In this document: positions 22,443-29,236 of the stretch, piece after piece | How the letters are laid out: each line of letters begins with the position of its first letter | Numbering within the stretch: position 1 is the first letter of the stretch | Assembly: GCF_014656075.1 (NCBI RefSeq) | Contig: NZ_BNBS01000024.1 | Coordinates: 29,803 to 81,858, forward strand | From: Streptomyces hydrogenans | GTDB lineage: Bacteria > Actinomycetota > Actinomycetes > Streptomycetales > Streptomycetaceae | Length of the DNA: 52,056 nucleotides | Direction of reading: 5' to 3' | Notes under the pieces: generated by a model | Database searches by the model: none | What the model was told of the DNA's origin: nothing | What the model saw: the letters and a program-made list of their open reading frames with translations, nothing else | Position numbers and translations under genes: made by a program

Positions 22443-23893
22443 CCTACCGCAAGACCAGCAACACCTCGGGCGCCCGCAACAGCGGGCGCCCGCCCGTTTC
22501 CGGGGACGTGACCCTCTCCACGGACGTACGGGTCTGGAAGGTCAACCAGGTACGAAGCAAGAAGGCTCCTTACCAGATTCGCTGGACTGTCTCAGGAAAG
22601 GTGAAGGCTGCCAGCTTCGCCACCGTGGCCCTCGCGGAGAGCCGCCGCTCCGAGCTTTGGCAGGCGATGCGGAAGGGTGAGGCGTTCGATGTGGCGTCCG
22701 GCCTGCCGGAGTCGGAACTCCGGGCGGCTGCCGCGAAGGAGAGCCAGAAGCCTGATCCCTCGTGGTGGGATTTCAGCCGCGAATACATGGCGAGCCGGTG
22801 GCGTATGGCGGCGGCTAAGACTCGCGAGGGGCTGGCCGACAGCCTGGCCACGGTGGCGCTTGCGATGGTGGAGGGCGGTAAGAAGGCGCCTACTCCGGAG
22901 GAGACGCGGCTCGCGATGCGGTGGGCGGTCGTACCGGCACATCAGGATGAGGAGCCTCCGCCGGATCTCGTGGCGGCGTGCACATGGCTCAGCACCCGGT
23001 CGTTGGCGCTCTCAGCGCTCACAGACCCCAAGGTGGTGCGGGACGTCCAGTACCGGCTCTCGTTCAAGCTGGACGACACCCCGGCAGCGGGGGAGACCTA
23101 CAAGCGCCGGCGCCGAGGCTTCAACACGGCCATGGAGTACGCCATCGAGTGCGGGTACTTGGAGGAGAACCCGCTCGTGGGAGTGAAGCGCGCAGGGGCC
23201 ACCAAGGGCGACGTCGTGGACCCCCGGGTCTTGGTCAACGCCGTCCAGGGCGAACAACTCCTCACAGCCGTCTCCTACGTGGGATCCATCCACCGGAACC
23301 GAGGGCGCCGACTTGTCGCCTTCTTCGCCTGCCAGATGTATGCAGCGATGCGGCCGGCCGAGGCGGTGGGGCTAAGGAAGAAAGACTGCTACCTCCCTGA
23401 GAAGGGATGGGGGACCCTCACCCTCAAGGAGACCCGCCCCGTATCCGGCAAGCGGTGGACGGACTCGGGACAGCGTCACGACAAGCGCGGGCTCAAGTCC
23501 AGGGAACCCAAGGCAGATCGCCCCGTCCCGATCCCTCCGATGCTGGTCGCCATGCTCCGCGCGCACATGGCGGAGTTCGGCACGGCGAGGGACGGCCGGC
23601 TTTTCGCCAACGAGCGCGGCGCTGTGCTCGGGACCTCCAGCTACTGGAGGGTCTGGCAAGAAGCTCGACCGATCGCCCTCCCGCCGGACAGGGTGGAATC
23701 CCCGCTCGCCCACAGACCGTACGACCTCCGCCACACCTGCATCACCAACTGGTTGAACGCGGGAGTCCCTGTCGCCGAGGTGGCCCGCCGGGCGGGCAAC
23801 TCGCCTGAGGTCATCCATCGCCGCTACGAGGGCTGCATCGATGGGCATGAGGAGCTAAATAACAGGAAGATCGAGAAGGCCATGGGCTGGTAG
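22439..23893 (+). CDS. int: Tyrosine-type site-specific integrase of the AICE
   Basis: 484-aa tyrosine recombinase. The N-terminal arm-binding domain (about 30-100) and core-binding domain (100-245) precede the catalytic domain: Arg305 in YAAMRPAEAVGL, a Lys-containing beta-hairpin, the YDLRHT box (Y428-T433, with Tyr where His is usual, Arg431 and His432 present), RAGNS (451-455, Asn where His/Trp is usual) and nucleophile Tyr463 in HRRYEG. The GTG start overlaps xis. It recombines the 44-bp tRNA-Arg core. The longer spacing to attR than in pSAM2 is due to the AbiE-like cargo inserted between int and the tRNA. Confidence 0.93.
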   Translation: MTYRKTSNTSGARNSGRPPVSGDVTLSTDVRVWKVNQVRSKKAPYQIRWTVSGKVKAASFATVALAESRRSELWQAMRKGEAFDVASGLPESELRAAAAKESQKPDPSWWDFSREYMASRWRMAAAKTREGLADSLATVALAMVEGGKKAPTPEETRLAMRWAVVPAHQDEEPPPDLVAACTWLSTRSLALSALTDPKVVRDVQYRLSFKLDDTPAAGETYKRRRRGFNTAMEYAIECGYLEENPLVGVKRAGATKGDVVDPRVLVNAVQGEQLLTAVSYVGSIHRNRGRRLVAFFACQMYAAMRPAEAVGLRKKDCYLPEKGWGTLTLKETRPVSGKRWTDSGQRHDKRGLKSREPKADRPVPIPPMLVAMLRAHMAEFGTARDGRLFANERGAVLGTSSYWRVWQEARPIALPPDRVESPLAHRPYDLRHTCITNWLNAGVPVAEVARRAGNSPEVIHRRYEGCIDGHEELNNRKIEKAMGW

Positions 23894-23944
23894 TCACAGC
23901 AAGCAAAAGCAACTACGCAGGGTGACTGATGCGTGGAGTGCTCC

Positions 23945-24010
23945 TGACTCCCCTGGATACGCTCCGTCGCTACGCTGATCTTCGATCACGGAGCGTATCC
24001 AGGGGAGTCA
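23945..24010. repeat. 23-bp perfect inverted repeat after int
   Basis: Arms 23945-23967 (starting TGACTCCCCTGGATACG) and 23988-24010 are perfect inverse complements with a 20-nt spacer. It lies 51 bp after the int stop and before the AbiE-like operon. Much longer than a normal Streptomyces terminator. It probably terminates int transcription and could also be a protein or recombination site. Confidence 0.85.
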
Positions 24011-24066
24011 CTAAACATCTACATCCACAGCAAAGATTGACCAAGTCTTTACCTTTTGGGGGATCC

Positions 24067-24104
24067 TTGCGTGTTCCCTCTCGCAGTCGAGAGGTTTGAC
24101 GCAA
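24067..24104. promoter_or_regulatory. Operator-like inverted repeat 1 of the AbiE-type operon
   Basis: Nested palindrome: TTGCG...CGCAA outside, CCTCTCG/CGAGAGG (24077-24083, 24088-24094) inside. Nearly identical to 24127-24164. AbiEi antitoxins of known systems repress their own promoter by binding paired inverted repeats; this fits. Confidence 0.7.
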
Positions 24105-24124
24105 GTCGCTGGGGAGGCGACACT
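24096..24124 (+). promoter_or_regulatory. Candidate AbiE-type operon promoter
   Basis: TTGACG (24096-24101) and GACACT (24119-24124) are spaced by 17 bp. The -35 box overlaps the right arm of operator 1 and the -10 box abuts operator 2, the arrangement expected for an autorepressed promoter. The -10 is weak. Confidence 0.45.
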
Positions 24125-24126
24125 AG

Positions 24127-24164
24127 TTGCGTGTTCTCTCTCGCTTTCGAGAGGGAAGTCGCAA
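24127..24164. promoter_or_regulatory. Operator-like inverted repeat 2 of the AbiE-type operon
   Basis: Second copy, 60 bp downstream of the first: TTGCG...CGCAA with inner CTCTCG/CGAGAG (24138-24143, 24148-24153). Its right end runs into the AAGGAGGTGA ribosome binding site, so a bound repressor or a folded mRNA would also hinder translation. Confidence 0.7.
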
Positions 24165-24176
24165 GGAGGTGAGAAC

Positions 24177-24926
24177 GTGGAATACGTATCTGTGAGGCAG
24201 GCCGCCGCAGGCTTGGGGGTACACGACTCGCGCGTGCGTCAGCTACTCCAGGCTGGCAAGCTGCAGGGTTCTCGGGTGGGCGGCCGATGGCTCGTCGAGG
24301 CTGACAGCTTGCAAGATCGCAAACGAGTGGCCTCCGACCCGGGGCGACCGCTGTCTGCGCGCAATGCTTGGGGTGCTTTGGCGATCTTGTCTGGCTGCCG
24401 CCCGTCAGGCTTGTCGCATCCGGAACGTTCCCGTCTTCTTGCGCGACTGCGGAGCCTTGCCGAGAGTGGCGAAGTTCCCGCGTCGCGGATCCAGAAGCTC
24501 CTTGCTTCAAGGGCTGATGTGAGGCGTTACAGGGTTCACCGTTCCTTGCTGCCAGCCTTGATCGAGAATGCGGACGTTGTGCGTGCTGGCGTGAGTGCAG
24601 CGCCGCGGGTGGGGGCTGACTACGTAGCCCCAGGCCGCGCCGAGGTCTACGTCCACCCGGAGCGGATTCAAAAGCTAGAGGAGACCTTCGGCCTAGTGCT
24701 CGACGCTAAGCGGGGAAACCTGATCGTTCGAGTGCCGCCGGCCAGCGCTTGGCCGTTCCTAGCGCCAGAGTCTCAAGCGTCGCGTGAGGGGCATGACGCT
24801 CCCGCCTCTGTGGTGGCGGCGGACTTGCTTGATGCCCATGAAGATCGGGCCAGCGTCGCGGCCGAAGCCATCTTGGAGCCGTTGCTGGCCTCCTCGGCGT
24901 GGGGCGGTCGGCGCAGCAGTGAGTGA
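24177..24926 (+). CDS. AbiEi-like type IV antitoxin/repressor with N-terminal HTH
   Basis: 249 aa. Residues 1-48 form an excisionase/MerR-like HTH (YVSVRQAAAGLGVHDSRVRQLLQAGKLQGSRVGGRWLVE). A helical middle (80-130, including LLARLRSLAESGEVPASRIQKLLASRADVRRY) and a C-terminal domain ending APASVVAADLLDAHEDRASVAAEAILEPL recall the AbiEi C-terminal region, which typically has an A-P-x-x-VVAxDLL motif. The GTG at 24177 is preceded by a near-perfect AAGGAGGTGA. It overlaps the toxin gene by eight bases. Two inverted repeats upstream support autorepression. GC looks clearly below that of the element core. Family assignment is by pattern, not by search. Confidence 0.65.
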   Translation: MEYVSVRQAAAGLGVHDSRVRQLLQAGKLQGSRVGGRWLVEADSLQDRKRVASDPGRPLSARNAWGALAILSGCRPSGLSHPERSRLLARLRSLAESGEVPASRIQKLLASRADVRRYRVHRSLLPALIENADVVRAGVSAAPRVGADYVAPGRAEVYVHPERIQKLEETFGLVLDAKRGNLIVRVPPASAWPFLAPESQASREGHDAPASVVAADLLDAHEDRASVAAEAILEPLLASSAWGGRRSSE

Positions 24927-25674
24927 GCCGAGAGTTCGCATCACGTCGGACTTGCTGACAGGGACGGTATCGGGGCTTTGGGGCACGCTCCTAGACCTGT
25001 CTGAGAGGGTGCAGGGCGACTGGACCCTGATCGGCGGGCAGATGGTGCTCCTTCACGGGTTGGAGCACGACAGGACTCCTCCCGGCGTGAGCCTTGATCT
25101 CGACGTGTTGGCCAACTTGCTTTCCAATCAAAGAAGCCTGCAAATACTGGTTTCCGCGCTGGAGGCGTTGGGTTTCGAGTCTGCGGGGTTGTCGCCTGAA
25201 GGTAAGGCGCACAGGTACAAGCGAGGTGATGGCGAAGGGGTGCTCGTGGTTGACCTCCTTGCTCCAGACAACCTCGGAGGGCGAGTCGATCTGACAACCA
25301 CACCGCCAGGTTCGACTTTGGAAGTGCCCGGTGGCCGGCAGGCGGTGCATCGGACTGAAGCTGTGAAGGTGCAGCTGGATGACCGGGTCGGGGTTATCTA
25401 TCGCCCTAACTTGCTGGGGGCGATCGTGGGGAAGGCTGCTGCCTTGACCATCCCTACTGCTCCGAAGGACAAGCACTACCGGGACTTGGCGTTTTTGCTC
25501 TCGCTCCCTGGTGACCCGATCGCAATGAGGGACGAGCTGGAGAAGGGGGACCGTAGGAAGCTAGCGGTGGCCCGGGCGCTGCACGACCCTACTCATGCTG
25601 CGTGGCGGCAACTGGGTGACCCCGAGGCTGAAGCCGACGGCCAGGCCATGTATCGCTTGCTGTCCCCTGCCTGA
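24919..25674 (+). CDS. AbiEii-like nucleotidyltransferase toxin
   Basis: 251 aa with minimal nucleotidyltransferase features of AbiEii/AbiGii (DUF1814-type) toxins: LIGGQMVLLHG (37-47) as the G-G/S motif, SLDLDVL (58-64) with the metal-binding Asp60/Asp62, VVDLLAP with a third acidic residue (Asp112), and the distal GKAAAL...KDKHYRDLAFLL block (171-195) matching the K...KD..DL signature. The GTG at 24919 overlaps the antitoxin gene. AbiEii toxins stop growth by nucleotide transfer, probably to tRNA, and give abortive phage resistance or stabilise mobile elements. Here it is the last gene before attR. Confidence 0.72.
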   Translation: MSEPRVRITSDLLTGTVSGLWGTLLDLSERVQGDWTLIGGQMVLLHGLEHDRTPPGVSLDLDVLANLLSNQRSLQILVSALEALGFESAGLSPEGKAHRYKRGDGEGVLVVDLLAPDNLGGRVDLTTTPPGSTLEVPGGRQAVHRTEAVKVQLDDRVGVIYRPNLLGAIVGKAAALTIPTAPKDKHYRDLAFLLSLPGDPIAMRDELEKGDRRKLAVARALHDPTHAAWRQLGDPEAEADGQAMYRLLSPA

Positions 25675-25687
25675 GTGTCAGCCGCCG

Positions 25688-25707
25688 CTCACTCGCCACT
25701 CACTCGC
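25688..25707 (+). repeat. Right copy of 20-bp subterminal direct repeat
   Basis: Identical to 10258-10277 and in the same orientation, 107 bp inside the right att core and 13 bp after the toxin stop. Confidence 0.7.
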
Positions 25708-25725
25708 GATCAGCGACACACAACG

Positions 25726-25766
25726 ACAAAGACCCGGACTCAGTAGGACTGAGTCCGGGTCTTTGT
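25726..25766. terminator. 18-bp bidirectional terminator at the right end
   Basis: Perfect 18-bp stem (25726-25743 with 25749-25766) around a five-base loop. On the plus strand it ends the toxin gene; on the minus strand it is followed by GTCGTTGTG and ends the tRNA-Arg transcript, replacing the chromosomal terminator left behind at 10087-10122. Confidence 0.85.
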
Positions 25767-25814
25767 GCTTGGCACTCTCGCTGGTCAGCGCCTTGACCAC
25801 GCTGTCCGAGCTGG

Positions 25815-25858
25815 AGTGCCCCCGGCAGGATTCGAACCTGCGCACACGGCTCCGGAGG
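25815..25858 (-). repeat. attR: tRNA-proximal copy of the 44-bp core
   Basis: Identical to 10142-10185. Spans the 3' end up to the anticodon loop of the intact tRNA gene. Confidence 0.93.
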
Positions 25859-25888
25859 CCGTTGCTCTATCCCCTGAGCTACGGGGGC
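25817..25888 (-). tRNA. tRNA-Arg, anticodon CCG
   Basis: Minus-strand cloverleaf of 72 nt. Acceptor stem GCCCCCG/CGGGGGC with discriminator A; D arm GCTC-AGGGGATA-GAGC; anticodon stem ACGGC/GCCGT with loop CTCCGGA, giving anticodon CCG (reads CGG); four-base variable loop; T arm GCAGG-TTCGAAT-CCTGC. CCA is not encoded. The 3' half (from the anticodon loop) is now supplied by the AICE. Confidence 0.97.
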
Positions 25889-25917
25889 TTCGTCGCTGCT
25901 TGGCGGCGACGGGTGAA

Positions 25918-25948
25918 ACCTTACCAGCTGTCGCGGGGTGCCTGTGAA
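25918..25948 (-). promoter_or_regulatory. Putative tRNA-Arg promoter
   Basis: On the minus strand TTCACA (25943-25948) and TAAGGT (25918-25923) are separated by 19 bp, about 30 bp before the tRNA 5' end. Spacing is one to two bases longer than ideal. Confidence 0.45.
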
Positions 25949-26048
25949 CAGGTATTTCCGGGGCGTCACCAGGGGGGTGTTCGCTCGCACGGGTCGGAAG
26001 TGGGCAAAACCCGGACGCAGCCCCTCGGGGCGGCCTACTCTCGTTCAC

Positions 26049-26519
26049 GTGTCAGGCGTGTCCGGGCGGGTGCTCGTTGTCGACGACAACAAGGTCATCC
26101 GGCAGTTGATCAGGGTCAATCTCGAACTCGAGGGGTTCGAGGTCGTGACCGCGGCCGATGGTGCCGAGTGTCTGGACGTGGTGCATCGCGTGCGGCCCGA
26201 CGTCGTCACCCTCGACGTCGTCATGCCGCGGCTCGACGGCATCAAGACCGCTCAGCGGCTCCGGGAGGATCCGCGGACGCGGCATCTGCCCGTGGCGATC
26301 ATCAGTGCCTGCGGCGAGGGCGAGGGGGCTCAGGCGGCGGACGCGTTCCTCGCGAAGCCCTTCGAGCCGGCGGAGCTCGTACGGGTCGTCCGGCAGCTGC
26401 TGCACCGGGAGCCCCGGCAGCGGCGTCAGGCCGGCGGGCCCGACGCGGGAGAGGAGCCGTCCGCAGGGGACGGTTCCCCGGGCAGACCAGCCGCCGGGAG
26501 CGTCTGCCCGGGGCGGTGA
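26049..26519 (+). CDS. Response regulator receiver-domain protein
   Basis: 156 aa: a single CheY-like receiver domain (about 7-122) followed by a Gly/Pro/Arg-rich tail and no output domain. Key residues: acidic pair in VLVVDDNKVIRQL, phospho-acceptor Asp in VVTLDVVMPRLDG, the T/S switch in VAIISACG, and Lys in FLAKPFEP. The start is uncertain: GTG 26049 or GTG 26058; no Shine-Dalgarno is visible, so leaderless initiation is possible. A hairpin overlaps the last codons. It lies between tRNA-Arg and nrtL; its kinase is not in view. Confidence 0.85.
   Translation: MSGVSGRVLVVDDNKVIRQLIRVNLELEGFEVVTAADGAECLDVVHRVRPDVVTLDVVMPRLDGIKTAQRLREDPRTRHLPVAIISACGEGEGAQAADAFLAKPFEPAELVRVVRQLLHREPRQRRQAGGPDAGEEPSAGDGSPGRPAAGSVCPGR
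26476..26513 (+). terminator. Hairpin overlapping the 3' end of the receiver gene
   Basis: CCCCGGGCAGAC (26476-26487) pairs perfectly with GTCTGCCCGGGG (26502-26513), 14-nt loop, ending four bases before the stop codon. It encodes the C-terminal tail and probably doubles as terminator. Confidence 0.6.
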
Positions 26520-26645
26520 GCCCCCGCACGCTTCCCCGGCATCTAGCGTTCCCCCCGGGATCCCCGGCCGACCCGTGCGGTGAGTCCCGTCCCGCGCGCG
26601 CTTCCTCAGCATCTCGCGCTTCACCTGGGATCCCCGGCCCACCTG
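26514..26645. repeat. 64-bp imperfect tandem duplication
   Basis: Two units start at 26514 and 26578 (CGGTGAG...GCATCT...GGGATCCCCGGCC...). The first unit carries the stop codon of the receiver gene. The intergenic stretch up to 26730 holds nothing else recognisable apart from the nrtL leader. Confidence 0.7.
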
Positions 26646-26730
26646 CGCTTTCCCCGCCCCTGCCGCCGCGGGTGCCCGGATGGCGAAACCGGTTCGCGTT
26701 TCGACCCCCCTCCTCCCCTAGGCTGGGACC

Positions 26731-27693
26731 GTGACCCCCGCGGACCTCTCCCTCACCGTGCAGCACGCCGTGCGCCGTGCGGTCGACGACGGTGCGCTGC
26801 GGGTCGACGTCCCTCCGCGCGTGAAGGTCGAGAAGGCCCGGCCGGGGGGCGTGGGGGAGTACGCCAGCAGTGTCGCCCTCACGCTGGCCCGGCCCGCGGG
26901 GCGGGCCGCACTCGATGTCGCCTCCGTGCTGAAGGAGCGGCTGGAGGGGGCCCGGGGGATCCTCGCCGTGGACATCACCGGGCCCGGGTTCCTGAACTTC
27001 ACCCTGCGGCGCGACAGCGGCGCCGCGCTCGTCGAGGCCGTTCGTACCGCCGGACCGGGCTACGGGCGCGGTGACGGGCTGGCCGGGGACCTCGTGCGGT
27101 TCGAGCCGCCGGTCGAGGCACGCGCCCGCGTGGTCGTCGACTGTCTGACCGGGCTGCTGCTCGGGCAGGGGGCCGAGGTCCGCGTCGAGGCCGGCGGCGA
27201 GCGGCCGCACGTCCACCCCGGCGCGTACGACACCGAGCGGCTCGGCACCGACGCCGCCCGGTGGCGGCTGCTGCGGGCCGCGCCGCACGACCGGCCCCTC
27301 GACGGGCCCCCGCTCCTCGTACCGCACGAGCGCAACGCGCTCTTCCGCGTCCAGTACGCCCACTCCCGCGCCCGGCGGCTCCTCGTCAACGGCCGGCAGC
27401 TCCACGTCGCCCCCGCGTACGAGACCGAGGTCCACGACCCGCTCCTCGGGCTGCTCCGCGACCACCCCGACGTCCTCCTCGCCGCCGCCCGCCACCGCGC
27501 CCCCGACCGGGTCGCGCGGCACCTCGAAGCCGTCGCCGACGCGCTGCTCGGCTTCCAGCACACCGTTCTGCCGCTCGGCGACGAGAAACCCTCGGCCGCC
27601 CACCGCTCCCGGCTCGCGCTCGCCGAAGCCGCCGGGACGGTGCTCGCCGGTGGCCTCTCCGTGCTCGGCATCAGCGCACCCGACCGGATCTGA
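26731..27693 (+). CDS. nrtL: ArgS-related anticodon-binding protein NrtL
   Basis: 320 aa resembling arginyl-tRNA synthetase without its catalytic core. An ArgS N-terminal additional-domain-like part ends in ILAVDITGPGFLNFTLRRD (about 73-95). A short linker follows, then a C-terminal DALR anticodon-binding-type helical domain (RNALFRVQYAHSRARRLL... ALLGFQHTVLPLGDEKPSAAHRSRLALAEAAGTVLAGGLSVLGI). The HIGH and KMSK signatures are absent, so it cannot aminoacylate. The GTG at 26731 starts the gene; lysA follows after 15 bp, so they are probably co-transcribed. It is the conserved neighbour of lysA in Streptomyces. Role unknown. Confidence 0.85.
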   Translation: MTPADLSLTVQHAVRRAVDDGALRVDVPPRVKVEKARPGGVGEYASSVALTLARPAGRAALDVASVLKERLEGARGILAVDITGPGFLNFTLRRDSGAALVEAVRTAGPGYGRGDGLAGDLVRFEPPVEARARVVVDCLTGLLLGQGAEVRVEAGGERPHVHPGAYDTERLGTDAARWRLLRAAPHDRPLDGPPLLVPHERNALFRVQYAHSRARRLLVNGRQLHVAPAYETEVHDPLLGLLRDHPDVLLAAARHRAPDRVARHLEAVADALLGFQHTVLPLGDEKPSAAHRSRLALAEAAGTVLAGGLSVLGISAPDRI

Positions 27694-27708
27694 AAGAGCT
27701 GACCAGAC

Positions 27709-29100
27709 ATGAGCCGTTCCGCCCACCCCGCAGGCCCCCGCCACGCCGACGTGCTCCCCGAGGGCCACTACACCGCGCCGCCCGCCGACCTGAACACGCT
27801 CGACCCCAAGGTGTGGGCGCGGACCGTGGCGCGCGACGAGCAGGGCATCGCGACCATCGGCGGACTGCGCGTCACCGACCTCGCCGAGGAGTTCGGGACC
27901 CCCGCCTACTTCCTCGACGAGACCGACTTCCGCGCCCGCTGCCGCGCCTGGGCCGAGGCCTTCGGCGCCGACGCCGACGTCTTCTACGCCGGCAAGGCGT
28001 TCCTCTCCCGCGCGATCGTCCGCTGGCTGCACGAGGAGGGCCTCAACCTCGACGTCTGCTCCGGCGGCGAGCTGGCCACCGCCCTGTCCGCCGGGATGCC
28101 CGCCGAGCGGATCGCCTTCCACGGCAACAACAAGAGCGAGGAGGAGATCCGGCGGGCCGTCGAGGTCGGCGTCGGACGGATCGTCCTCGACTCCTTCCAG
28201 GAGATCGTCCGGGTCGCCCACGTCGCCCAGTCCCTCGGCAAGCGGCAGCGCGTGCAGATCCGCGTCACGGTCGGCGTCGAGGCGCACACCCACGAGTTCA
28301 TCGCCACCGCCCACGAGGACCAGAAGTTCGGCATCGCGCTGGCCGGCGGGCAGGCCGCCGAGGCCGTGCGCCGGGCGCTGAGGCTGGACGGCCTGGAGCT
28401 CATCGGCATCCACTCGCACATCGGCTCGCAGATCTTCGACATGGCCGGCTTCGAGGTGTCCGCGCGGCGCGTCGTCCAGCTCCTCGCCGAGGTGCGCGAC
28501 GAGCACGGCGTCGAACTGCCCGAGATCGACCTCGGCGGCGGCCTCGGCATCGCGTACACCTCCGAGGACGACCCGCGCGAGCCGTACGAGATCGCCAAGG
28601 CGCTCGGCGAGATCGTGACGCGCGAGTGCGAGGCCGCCGGGCTGCGCACCCCCCGGATCTCGGTCGAGCCCGGCCGCGCCATCGTCGGGCCGACGGCCTT
28701 CACGCTCTACCGGGTCGGCACCATCAAGCCGCTCGACGGGCTGCGCACGTACGTGAGCGTCGACGGCGGCATGTCGGACAACATCCGCACCGCCCTGTAC
28801 GACGCCGAGTACAGCGTCAGCCTGGTCTCCCGCGTCAGCGACGCCGAGCCGATGCTCTCCCGGGTCGTCGGCAAGCACTGCGAGAGCGGCGACATCGTCG
28901 TCCGCGACGCCTTCCTCCCGGCCGACCTGGCGCCCGGCGACCTGATCGCCGTGCCCGCCACCGGCGCCTACTGCCGCTCCATGGCGAGCAACTACAACCA
29001 CGCCCTCCGGCCGCCCGTGGTGGCGGTCCGGGACGGCGAAGCAAGGGTCATCGTCCGGCGTGAGACGGAGGAAGATCTCCTGCGTCTCGACGTCGGCTGA
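27709..29100 (+). CDS. lysA: Diaminopimelate decarboxylase
   Basis: 463-aa PLP enzyme converting meso-diaminopimelate to lysine, the last lysine step. Fold-type III features: PLP lysine K96 in [30 protein letters not shown] (PLP phosphate loop), and C-terminal EPGRAIVGP and [10 protein letters not shown] motifs contributed to the dimer active site. ATG 27709, 15 bp after nrtL. It leads the aspartate-family cluster with hom, thrC and thrB. Confidence 0.97.
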   Translation: MSRSAHPAGPRHADVLPEGHYTAPPADLNTLDPKVWARTVARDEQGIATIGGLRVTDLAEEFGTPAYFLDETDFRARCRAWAEAFGADADVFYAGKAFLSRAIVRWLHEEGLNLDVCSGGELATALSAGMPAERIAFHGNNKSEEEIRRAVEVGVGRIVLDSFQEIVRVAHVAQSLGKRQRVQIRVTVGVEAHTHEFIATAHEDQKFGIALAGGQAAEAVRRALRLDGLELIGIHSHIGSQIFDMAGFEVSARRVVQLLAEVRDEHGVELPEIDLGGGLGIAYTSEDDPREPYEIAKALGEIVTRECEAAGLRTPRISVEPGRAIVGPTAFTLYRVGTIKPLDGLRTYVSVDGGMSDNIRTALYDAEYSVSLVSRVSDAEPMLSRVVGKHCESGDIVVRDAFLPADLAPGDLIAVPATGAYCRSMASNYNHALRPPVVAVRDGEARVIVRRETEEDLLRLDVG

Positions 29101-29136
29101 TGAAATAGTCGGGTGGTGGAATAGATGTCTCAGGAT

Positions 29137-29165
29137 CCGGACGGGCGGCTGAAACCTCCGTCCGG
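29137..29165 (+). terminator. Weak hairpin between lysA and hom
   Basis: CCGGACGG pairs with CCGTCCGG across 13 nt, 37 bp after the lysA stop. May attenuate read-through into hom. Confidence 0.4.
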
Positions 29166-29236
29166 TGAGTGAGACTTGGTCCCCATCCCGTCAGAACCGT
29201 AGAGATACGAATCAGAAGTACGAGAAACGAGGTCGG

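Larger units (their letters stand above)
10142..25858. mobile_element. Integrated AICE (RepPP-type conjugative element) in tRNA-Arg(CCG)
   Basis: Bounded by identical 44-bp direct repeats (10142-10185 and 25815-25858), the right one being the 3' half of an intact tRNA-Arg. Inside, in order, are small AICE-specific proteins, a membrane spread protein, a TraB/FtsK-like translocase, prim-pol, P4-type primase-helicase, Xis and tyrosine integrase, with int next to the tRNA. This is the standard AICE layout: site-specific excision, autonomous replication, and double-stranded DNA transfer by a single translocase. Two lower-GC cargo operons sit at the extremities. No frameshift was noticed in the core genes, so the element looks potentially functional. 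Confidence 0.92.

Noticed and set aside
22400..23893. Loss of integrase function because the HxxR His and the GH-motif His are replaced (Tyr428, Asn454)
   Set aside because: Arg305, Arg431, His432 and Tyr463 remain, these positions vary among tyrosine recombinases, and I recall similar RAGNS integrases in other actinobacterial elements.
24060..24170. CRISPR-like pair of repeats
   Set aside because: Only two copies, each itself palindromic, directly in front of an HTH gene and separated by 22 bp; an operator pair explains them better, and no cas genes are present.
25731..25738. GACCCGGA octamer, identical to the TraB recognition octamer I recall for plasmid pSVH1
   Set aside because: It occurs as part of an 18-bp terminator stem and is not clustered; the GGGAGGCG cluster beside traB is a better clt candidate.
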